Program-made: the position numbers and the translations under genes
From: Candidatus Woesearchaeota archaeon
GTDB taxonomy: Archaea > Nanobdellota > Nanobdellia > Woesearchaeales > WALR01
DNA: 8,710 nucleotides
Direction: 5' to 3'
Assembly (NCBI GenBank): GCA_015522765.1
Contig: WALR01000166.1
Coordinates: forward strand, 1 to 8,710
The notes under the pieces: model-generated
Told to the model about the DNA's origin: nothing
Seen by the model: only the letters and a program-made list of their open reading frames with translations
Database searches by the model: none
Shown: positions 1 through 4,879 of the stretch, piece by piece
Position numbering within the stretch: the first letter of the stretch is position 1
Layout: the number at the start of each line of letters is the position of its first letter

Positions 1-1
1 A

Positions 2-367
2 CTGCCGGCTGTGCTCAAAGCCCTTTTCAGCGGCAGGGTGCCCTCCACTATAGAAGAGCTGATAAAGCTTCCCGGCGTCGGAAGAAAAACAGCTAACCTG
101 GTGGTTGCAGTCGCATTCAAGAAGCCAGCTATATGCGTGGATGTTCATGTCCACCGAATAATGAACAGGCTGGGCTATGTCAGGACAGGAAGCCCGTTTG
201 AGACAGAGATGGCCCTTAGGAAAAAACTGAAGAGGGAATACTGGACAACGATAAACTCCCTCCTCGTAGCATTCGGCCAGAACACATGTAGACCATTGTC
301 TCCTAAATGCTCTGTTTGCCCAATAAGCAAATACTGCAACAGAATAGGTGTCAAGAATCACAGATAG
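2..367 (+). CDS. nth: Endonuclease III, C-terminal part (gene truncated by window start)
   Basis: This is a bifunctional DNA glycosylase/AP lyase of the HhH-GPD superfamily, which removes oxidised pyrimidines in base excision repair. The reading frame is open to the window edge, so the N-terminal half lies upstream. Visible are the helix-hairpin-helix LPGVGRKTA, which carries the expected catalytic lysine, followed by VDVHVHR with the catalytic aspartate. A C-terminal 4Fe-4S loop has the spacing C-x6-C-x2-C-x5-C (CRPLSPKCSVCPISKYC), the classic endonuclease III pattern. The GTG at position 11 is only an internal valine; homologous sequence continues before it. The stop TAG at 365-367 lies inside the start of the following ogg gene, so the two are probably cotranscribed and translationally coupled. 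MutY is less likely, because the visible part ends right after the cluster without a MutT-like domain. Confidence 0.93.
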   Translation: MPAVLKALFSGRVPSTIEELIKLPGVGRKTANLVVAVAFKKPAICVDVHVHRIMNRLGYVRTGSPFETEMALRKKLKREYWTTINSLLVAFGQNTCRPLSPKCSVCPISKYCNRIGVKNHR

Positions 368-1010
368 GAACACTGCTGGAATAATAAAAGAGATTAAGAG
401 GCTTAGAGAAAGCCCTGTTAAGAAGCTGGTTGATGCAAGATTAAGGGAATTCTCAGGCTTCAAGAGGAAACAGCCGTCGTCATGGTTCTCAGAGCTGTGC
501 TTCTGCATACTGACGGCTAATTCAAAGGCAGAGACCGCCCTTAAAATACAGGCTGAGCTTGGAGGAAAAGGATTCCTCTCGCTTAGCGAAGGTGAAATAA
601 GAGAAGCCATCCTAAGAAACAAGCACCGCTTCCACAACAACAAGGCAGGATTCATCGTCGAGGCAAGAAGGCACGGAAACATAAAGGAGGCAATCACCAA
701 GATAGTTTCAGAAGATGGGCAGACTGCTGCCAGGAGGTGGCTCGTTGAGAACATAAAGGGGCTTGGGTACAAGGAGGCATCGCACTTCCTGAGGAACACA
801 GGGCATTTCAATGTAGCCATAATTGACAGGCACATAATAAGCGTCCTAGTCAGTCATAAGTTGCTTCACTCAAGGCCTGCTGATTTATCGCCAAAACATT
901 ATCTGGCAATAGAGAATATTCTAAGGGGCATTGCACGGCTGATGCGCATGAGCCTCGGTGAGCTCGACCTCTACATGTGGTACATGAAAACAGGCAAGGT
1001 CCTCAAATAA
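348..1010 (+). CDS. ogg: Ogg2-type 8-oxoguanine DNA glycosylase/AP lyase
   Basis: This 220-residue protein matches the archaeal Ogg2 family, which excises 8-oxoguanine from DNA and cleaves the abasic site. Family signatures are SWFSELCFCILTAN (45-58), HRFHNNKA (93-100), the helix-hairpin-helix NIKGLGYKEASHFLRN (135-150) and AIIDRH (157-162). By family knowledge K142 is the Schiff-base lysine and D160 the catalytic aspartate. The chain ends in WYMKTGKVLK, and the C-terminal lysine (K220) is the residue reported to distinguish 8-oxoguanine from guanine in Ogg2 enzymes, so the protein appears intact. The start is a GTG at 348 with no clear ribosome-binding site, overlapping nth by 20 bp. No ATG exists in frame near the N-terminus. 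The gene ends 3 bp before the convergent MFS gene stop. Confidence 0.93.
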   Translation: MSRITDRNTAGIIKEIKRLRESPVKKLVDARLREFSGFKRKQPSSWFSELCFCILTANSKAETALKIQAELGGKGFLSLSEGEIREAILRNKHRFHNNKAGFIVEARRHGNIKEAITKIVSEDGQTAARRWLVENIKGLGYKEASHFLRNTGHFNVAIIDRHIISVLVSHKLLHSRPADLSPKHYLAIENILRGIARLMRMSLGELDLYMWYMKTGKVLK

Positions 1011-1013
1011 TAT

Positions 1014-2192
1014 TCAAAAGCCGTTCTCCCTTTTCAATAATGCCAGGGTGAATACCCCTGCCAGAAGAAAGATGAATCCGCCTGCAAAGAATGCGCTTCT
1101 CATAGTGTACTTGTCATTAATCCACCCTAAAAAGGGCCCTAGCAAAGAGAACATTAGCAGGGTAAGCATCCTTGTTATTGAGAGTACCGTCGCCCTCCTG
1201 GATGAAGAGGTAATCCTGTTTATGTAGTCCTTTAACACAGGTCCGTTTATACCCCGCACAAAGTATGGAATGAAAAGCAGGGGGACCACCCAGAGGGTCT
1301 GGAATAAGCCTAGCAAGAGATAGGTGGCGAATGAAAGAAAGACTAATGTTAGGAGTATCCGCTTTCTTCCAAGGCGCCTCTCTATCCTGCTGGCCTTAAC
1401 AGAGAAGAAGCCTGCGAAGAACTGGAGTGATGCCCAGACAATACCGAATAATGCGAGTGGCAGACCTGCTATTTTTAGGTAGGGCTGGATGAACCATACA
1501 AAGACCAGAGTAGAAGCCCCTATTATTGAGGAATAGAGGATAAGCCACTTAAGTACAGGTGTATGGAGTGCATAAGAAAAAGCACCCTTAAGCTCCCTCA
1601 ACTCAATTATCCTGCCACCTGGCGATTCCTTTATCCTTGGCTCTTTAAGGGTGAAGGCAACTGCTATTGCAATAACATAAAGGGGAATGTCAAAGTAGAA
1701 GGGCGCTCTAAGACTGAGAAGAGCAATAAGGCCCCCTATTATGCTTGCGCTCCCCTCTGAGAAGTTCCCTACGGACAGCAGCCTCCCCTCAAGCCGCATA
1801 TACTCCTTCTCTTTCTTTAACTCTATGAGACTATCATAAAGCAGCGCAGATTCAGCTCCGCTGGCAAAGCCAACCCCTATCCCGTTGAATATCTCTGCCA
1901 GTACGAACTGGATGAATGAGTGGGAGAGGGAATAAGAGATTATTCCTGCCAGCAAAAAAACGCTCCCAAGGATTATCGCAGGCTTCCTCCCCTTCATATC
2001 AGCAAAATGGCCCAGGGGGACCTGAAGGAGGACCCCTGTAACTGCGAATATCGCCTGAAGCGCGAGGACTTGCGCCATGGAGAGCCCGTTCTCCTGGAAG
2101 AAGAGGACTATCGTGGGCATGAAGAGCATGAACCACTGAAGGCTGTTTATCACATACAGCTTCTTCACATTGAGGGATGTTTGCGAAATCAT
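1014..2192 (-). CDS. Major facilitator superfamily (MFS) transporter
   Basis: This is a 392-residue polytopic membrane protein with about 12 hydrophobic segments, the usual MFS length. The loop after TM2 carries motif A, GHFADMKGRK (about 61-70, numbered from the chosen start), and a degenerate copy with ERRLGRKR sits in the second half as expected for the duplicated MFS fold. Other recognisable stretches are GFASGAESALLYDSL and the EGRLLSVGNFSEG segment near the central region. The substrate cannot be told; drug or metabolite export is the usual guess for such proteins. An upstream in-frame TTG at 2237 would add 15 polar residues, but the TATA-like TTTATAAT lies between it and the ATG at 2192. 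The ATG is about 26 nt from that box, so a leaderless start at 2192 is preferred. The gene is convergent with ogg and downstream of tRNA-His. Confidence 0.88.
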   Translation of the reverse strand: MISQTSLNVKKLYVINSLQWFMLFMPTIVLFFQENGLSMAQVLALQAIFAVTGVLLQVPLGHFADMKGRKPAIILGSVFLLAGIISYSLSHSFIQFVLAEIFNGIGVGFASGAESALLYDSLIELKKEKEYMRLEGRLLSVGNFSEGSASIIGGLIALLSLRAPFYFDIPLYVIAIAVAFTLKEPRIKESPGGRIIELRELKGAFSYALHTPVLKWLILYSSIIGASTLVFVWFIQPYLKIAGLPLALFGIVWASLQFFAGFFSVKASRIERRLGRKRILLTLVFLSFATYLLLGLFQTLWVVPLLFIPYFVRGINGPVLKDYINRITSSSRRATVLSITRMLTLLMFSLLGPFLGWINDKYTMRSAFFAGGFIFLLAGVFTLALLKRENGF

Positions 2193-2213
2193 TTGTATGG
2201 GTAAGTGCGCTGA

Positions 2214-2221
2214 ATTATAAA
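2214..2221 (-). promoter_or_regulatory. TATA box of the MFS gene
   Basis: On the minus strand the sequence reads TTTATAAT, close to the archaeal TATA consensus. Its centre is about 26 nt from the A of the ATG at 2192, so transcription would begin at or next to the start codon (leaderless mRNA). It also makes the in-frame TTG at 2237 an unlikely start, because that codon lies upstream of the box. Confidence 0.6.
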
Positions 2222-2263
2222 TGTGTCTCCTCTTCAACAGCTAAATATGATTAGAAAGTGGAA

Positions 2264-2338
2264 TGGGGCGGTAGAGGGGAGTCGAACCCCCGCCTCAGGA
2301 TCCACAGTCCTGCGTTCTGCCGTTAAACTACTACCGCC
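2264..2338 (-). tRNA. tRNA-His (anticodon GTG)
   Basis: The minus strand folds into a complete cloverleaf. The acceptor stem is GCGGTAG/CTACCGC and the anticodon stem CAGGA/TCCTG encloses the loop CTGTGGA with anticodon GTG. The T stem is GGGGG/CCCCT around TTCGACT, and the weak D stem is GTTT/GAAC. A G at position -1 (2338) is encoded and faces C73 (2267), the identity element of histidine tRNAs. The CCA end is also encoded (2264-2266). No intron is present. Confidence 0.97.
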
Positions 2339-2367
2339 ATGGCAATATCTTTGGAAGGGAGGCAGTG

Positions 2368-2375
2368 TTTAAAAA
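2368..2375 (-). promoter_or_regulatory. TATA box of tRNA-His
   Basis: The minus strand reads TTTTTAAA, preceded by an A-rich stretch. The box centre is about 33 nt upstream of the tRNA 5' end, which would put the start of transcription about 7 nt before the mature tRNA, a normal layout for archaeal tRNA genes. Confidence 0.55.
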
Positions 2376-2386
2376 GATTTTTATGC

Positions 2387-2418
2387 ACATATGAAAAACA
2401 TATGAAAACATAAAAATT
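2387..2418. repeat. 11-bp tandem repeat in divergent promoter region
   Basis: ACATATGAAAA occurs twice in perfect tandem (2387-2397 and 2398-2408), followed by a degenerate third copy ACATAAAAATT that overlaps it by one base (2408-2418). The 11-bp period places the CATATG palindromes on the same DNA face. The array lies directly upstream of the putative TATA box of the membrane-protein gene and behind the tRNA-His promoter. It could be a regulator-binding array or simply AT-rich promoter sequence. Confidence 0.6.
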
Positions 2419-2424
2419 ATATAC
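2417..2424 (+). promoter_or_regulatory. TATA box of the membrane-protein gene
   Basis: TTATATAC is centred about 26 nt before the ATG at 2446, giving a leaderless transcript from that codon. The in-frame ATG at 2428 begins only 4 nt after the box and could not be included in a transcript from it. An alternative weaker AT-rich box near 2379-2386 would allow the 2428 start. Confidence 0.5.
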
Positions 2425-2445
2425 TAAATGAGCCAATGGGTGTTT

Positions 2446-3357
2446 ATGGGAATCTTTAGCAGTATCGGTGAGGGCTGGAAATTATTCAGGGATTCATTCA
2501 GGGTTCTTATCAAAAAACCGATATTCCTTCTCCCCATCTCCATAAGCTGGATTGTTTTTGCAGGGGTAATCCTCTATCTCAGATATTACTTTGTTTTTCC
2601 GCCATCCCCTCTTTTGGGTCTTGGCTATTTTTATCTCCTAATCTTTTTGGTTACACTCACAATCTGCCTGGCAAATATCATGATGCTTGAATTTATGCAG
2701 CAGATAGAATCAGGTGAGAGGATATCCCTGCCAAAAGCCCTTAAGGAGACAATATCCCTTGATTTCCTGAAGGTTATTCCAGTAGCAGCGATATGGGCAG
2801 TTATATGGACAATAATAATCCTAATCAGGGCGGCGACCAGCAAGGAGAAAGATAAAAACAGGGCGGAGCCCTCTGTGAGGGACGCCGCGAGGGTTCTCGG
2901 CGGAGCAGATGCAGGACCATTCTCGTGGCTTAAGCTGGGCTTAAGCATGTTCGAGAAACTCGTGCGCATGGTGGTCTTCTTAACCCTGCCTGCAATCGCA
3001 TGGGAGAACAAGGGCCCATTCTCCTCTTTCGGCCAGGCCTTTAAAATAATAAAGAAGCACCCCCTCCAGTTCATCACTACATATACCCTAACAGGATTTG
3101 CCGCATTAATCATGGCATTGCCCGTTTTCGTAGTGCTCCTGCTTGATAAGCATGGTGTCGCATTCTCGGCAACATTCTGGGCTATTGTAATACTCTATGA
3201 GTGCATTATATGGACTCTGAGCGTTTATCTGGAGCAGATGTCTGTTGCACTCTTATATCTGTGGCATCTCAAATGGGTGAAGAACGGCGGCGAGGGCGAC
3301 TTATCCTCAGTAGCCAAACCGGACTTATTCGACAATGTTTATGAACTTAAAGGGTGA
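2446..3357 (+). CDS. Multi-pass membrane protein, DUF6159-like
   Basis: This protein of about 303 residues has roughly six to seven hydrophobic segments. It starts with an amphipathic stretch (GEGWKLFRDSFRVLIKKP) followed immediately by TM1. This opening, a semi-conserved 'W..A/F.DS..VL.K' pattern before the first membrane helix, and the late YLEQMSVALLYLWH motif recall DUF6159-type proteins of archaea and bacteria, whose function is unknown. The assignment is from memory of the family and is tentative. A hydrophilic loop of about 35 residues (TSKEKDKNRAEPSVRDAARV and following) separates TM3 from the next hydrophobic segment. The start at 2446 is chosen from the TATA distance and because it matches the usual short N-terminus; ATG 2428 would add MSQWVF. 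The gene is monocistronic, convergent with the TrmB-family gene. Confidence 0.75.
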   Translation: MGIFSSIGEGWKLFRDSFRVLIKKPIFLLPISISWIVFAGVILYLRYYFVFPPSPLLGLGYFYLLIFLVTLTICLANIMMLEFMQQIESGERISLPKALKETISLDFLKVIPVAAIWAVIWTIIILIRAATSKEKDKNRAEPSVRDAARVLGGADAGPFSWLKLGLSMFEKLVRMVVFLTLPAIAWENKGPFSSFGQAFKIIKKHPLQFITTYTLTGFAALIMALPVFVVLLLDKHGVAFSATFWAIVILYECIIWTLSVYLEQMSVALLYLWHLKWVKNGGEGDLSSVAKPDLFDNVYELKG

Positions 3358-3382
3358 CATACGCATTTAGGAGCGCATACAA

Positions 3383-4147
3383 CTACTGTCCTGTTTTTAC
3401 CGCAATCCCCCACATTATGTTGAAGTATTGTTTATAGCTGTCTGCTATTTTTTTGTTCTTTATCATAAAACATAGCTTCTGCCGGTCTGATATGATTATT
3501 GTTCCGACCTTCTCATTAAAGACATATACAAATGCAGGGGTCTCTATGCCCTTAGGGAGGTACCTTTGCTCCATTAGTCTCCTCTTCTCCCTTTTCTTAA
3601 GAAACCATGTTTTATAGTCATATATGACTCTGCAATAAACCCCTTTCTTTGGCCGCTCTTTGTGAAACTTTTTAAAATAGCTGTTAAACAGTATGCTGGC
3701 TTCAGGGGGATAGCCGAATACAAGCACCTCATCTCCCTTTTTTGTTTCCTCCAGCGACATATCAAAAAACATTTTTATCCCTCTGGTTCCTTCAAGGATC
3801 TCGGCTGATTCTTCCTTCTCAGCCAGCCTCATCCTCAGCTCTAAAGAGGGGATTACCCCTTTTATTTGCCTCTTCAGTTCCTGAATATCTTCTTCTCTCT
3901 GTTTAAGATACTCCAGAATCCTTGTTGGATGCGCAGCGGTATATTTTCTTATCTTCCCCTCTATGATATATCCAATAAGACCCTTTCTCACGAGTCTCGA
4001 GAGCACATCGTATATTTTTGAGGGGGTAACACCTGACTTTTTTATTATTCGGCCTGCAGAGGATTTGCCCAGCTCCAACAATGCAAGGTAGACCCTTGTT
4101 TCTCCCTCGGTGAGGCCTGCTTTCTCAAGTATTTGAATCTCATTCAT
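3383..4147 (-). CDS. TrmB-family transcriptional regulator
   Basis: This 254-residue protein has a TrmB-type winged helix-turn-helix at about 1-75. It opens with LEKAGLTEGETRVYLALLELG and contains the recognition region GVTPSKIYDVLSRLVRKGLI and the wing EGKIRKYTAAHP. A predicted coiled-coil of about 80-105 (charged, heptad-like) probably serves dimerisation. Residues 115-250 (ILEGTRGIKMFFDM to YFNIMWGIA) resemble the PLD-like effector domain found in the shorter TrmB relatives. The extra C-terminal sugar-binding portion of the roughly 340-residue Thermococcus TrmB is absent, so the effector is unknown. The gene diverges from the HD/dikinase operon across a 148-bp region containing a strong palindrome, so control of that operon and of itself is the natural inference. 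The ATG at 4147 lies about 30 nt from its TATA box, so the mRNA is nearly or fully leaderless. Confidence 0.9.
   Translation of the reverse strand: MNEIQILEKAGLTEGETRVYLALLELGKSSAGRIIKKSGVTPSKIYDVLSRLVRKGLIGYIIEGKIRKYTAAHPTRILEYLKQREEDIQELKRQIKGVIPSLELRMRLAEKEESAEILEGTRGIKMFFDMSLEETKKGDEVLVFGYPPEASILFNSYFKKFHKERPKKGVYCRVIYDYKTWFLKKREKRRLMEQRYLPKGIETPAFVYVFNEKVGTIIISDRQKLCFMIKNKKIADSYKQYFNIMWGIAVKTGQ
3394..3398 (+). terminator. Possible T-tract terminator after the membrane-protein gene
   Basis: A run of five T residues on the plus strand lies about 37 nt after the stop of the membrane-protein gene, inside the 3' end of the convergent TrmB-family gene. Archaeal termination often uses short T tracts without a hairpin. 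No stem-loop is evident, and the tract is short, so this is a weak call. Confidence 0.25.
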
Positions 4148-4172
4148 TATGCTTGATAGGTGCTGTTTGGCC

Positions 4173-4182
4173 TATTTAAATC
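4173..4182 (-). promoter_or_regulatory. Promoter (BRE/TATA) of the TrmB-family gene
   Basis: The minus strand reads GATTTAAATA after the purine-rich AAAAA, a good BRE plus TATA match. The TATA centre near 4177 is about 30 nt from the ATG at 4147, which predicts initiation within a few bases of the start codon. Confidence 0.6.
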
Positions 4183-4190
4183 TTTTTATA

Positions 4191-4212
4191 ACTACCCCCC
4201 TTAGGGGGGAGT
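4191..4212. promoter_or_regulatory. C6/G6 palindrome, candidate operator between divergent promoters
   Basis: A 15-bp inverted repeat, CCCCCCT-T-AGGGGGG with one central base pair (arms 4195-4201 and 4203-4209), is flanked by outer complementary ACT (4191-4193) and AGT (4210-4212), offset by one unpaired A at 4194. It stands out in AT-rich surroundings. It sits just upstream of the plus-strand BRE/TATA and about 10 bp behind the minus-strand promoter. That position would suit an activator of the operon, and it may be the site of the adjacent TrmB-family protein. It does not resemble the known TATCAC-N5-GTGATA motif of Thermococcales TrmBL1. Confidence 0.55.
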
Positions 4213-4215
4213 AAT

Positions 4216-4225
4216 CTTTATATAA
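4216..4225 (+). promoter_or_regulatory. TATA box of the HD/dikinase operon
   Basis: CTTTATATAA is a near-consensus archaeal TATA box. Initiation is predicted near 4247, which leaves a leader of about 49 nt that contains a Shine-Dalgarno sequence, unlike the apparently leaderless genes in this window. Confidence 0.6.
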
Positions 4226-4283
4226 TCTCATAACAGATTTATCATTAGTTAGTAATTATTTTACTGCATTTTTGAAAAATCAT

Positions 4284-4288
4284 GGAGG
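4284..4288 (+). promoter_or_regulatory. Shine-Dalgarno site that fixes the HD gene start
   Basis: GGAGG lies 7 nt before the ATG at 4296. This optimal spacing selects 4296 over the in-frame TTG at 4272, which has no such site in front of it and would place the GGAGG inside the coding region. Confidence 0.75.
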
Positions 4289-4295
4289 GATTCAA

Positions 4296-4874
4296 ATGAA
4301 AGTTCAAAGGGGATACCACCACTTTAAGGGAAACAGGCTAAGCAGATCAGAGTACATCCAAAGGCTTGTTACCAGAGCACTCCTGAAAAGCAGAGTCCCT
4401 GATAATAAGAGGGACAGCTCAATTATATGGGAGCTAAAACACTCAAGCAGCGTGGTTCAGATAGCGAGGATTCTGGCATTGAAGAGAGGGCTTAAAGTTG
4501 AATATGCGGAAATCATAGCGGCCCTGCATGACATAGGAGTGATTAAGACAGGAAAATACCAAGAGCATGCAAGGAGAGGGATGAAGATAGCAAAGTCAAT
4601 ACTAAGAAAAACAGGAAGATTCACCGATAAAGAGATAGCCCTAATCACAAATGCCATTGGAAGTCACAGCGACAAGCACATCTATTCTGACGAGCCCTAC
4701 ACAGAACTGATTAAGGATGCAGATGTTTTTGATTGCTCACTTTATGAAGGGGTAGACCAAGAGTACATAAGAACAAAAACCCCTGAAAAGCTCAAGGAGT
4801 ATTTTAGGCGTCTCAGAAGGGTTAGAAAGGAACTTGGGCTTCCTGGTAAAAAGCTTTACGAACAGTACAGGTGA
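4296..4874 (+). CDS. HD-domain phosphohydrolase
   Basis: This is a 192-residue protein with an HD-superfamily metal centre. The likely ligands are H49 (LKHSSSV), the H78-D79 pair in AALHDIGVI, H91 (QEHARRG), H124 (IGSHSDKH) and D141 (IKDADVFD). The order H-HD-H-H-D is that of binuclear HD phosphohydrolases, which hydrolyse phosphate esters or nucleotides. The actual substrate cannot be inferred from sequence. No signal peptide or TM segment is present, so it is cytosolic. The first 45 residues are basic and have no obvious domain. It is the first gene of the operon; its stop TGA (4872-4874) is embedded in the next gene's Shine-Dalgarno site, so the two are tightly coupled. A link with the downstream phosphotransferase genes, for example removing the phosphate they add, is inference from this arrangement. 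Confidence 0.85.
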   Translation: MKVQRGYHHFKGNRLSRSEYIQRLVTRALLKSRVPDNKRDSSIIWELKHSSSVVQIARILALKRGLKVEYAEIIAALHDIGVIKTGKYQEHARRGMKIAKSILRKTGRFTDKEIALITNAIGSHSDKHIYSDEPYTELIKDADVFDCSLYEGVDQEYIRTKTPEKLKEYFRRLRRVRKELGLPGKKLYEQYR

Positions 4875-4875
4875 T
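4869..4875 (+). promoter_or_regulatory. Shine-Dalgarno site overlapping the HD gene stop
   Basis: AGGTGAT matches the archaeal 16S anti-Shine-Dalgarno complement and contains the TGA stop of the HD gene. Spacing is 4 nt to the ATG at 4880 and only 1 nt to the ATG at 4877, so 4880 is favoured. The GTG at 4871 lies within the site itself and is unlikely to be used. Confidence 0.6.
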
Positions 4876-4879
4876 AATG

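Noticed and set aside
1563..2204. Two plus-strand open frames (65 and 94 codons) opposite the MFS gene
   Set aside because: They are antisense to transporter motifs, with no start signals of their own.
2631..3113. Minus-strand open frame of 160 codons opposite the membrane-protein gene
   Set aside because: It lies wholly antisense to a gene with clear membrane helices and has no promoter, ribosome site or recognisable domain; it is a coding shadow.
4272..4295. TTG start extending the HD protein by 8 residues
   Set aside because: GGAGG at ideal distance supports ATG 4296, and the extension would cover that ribosome site.
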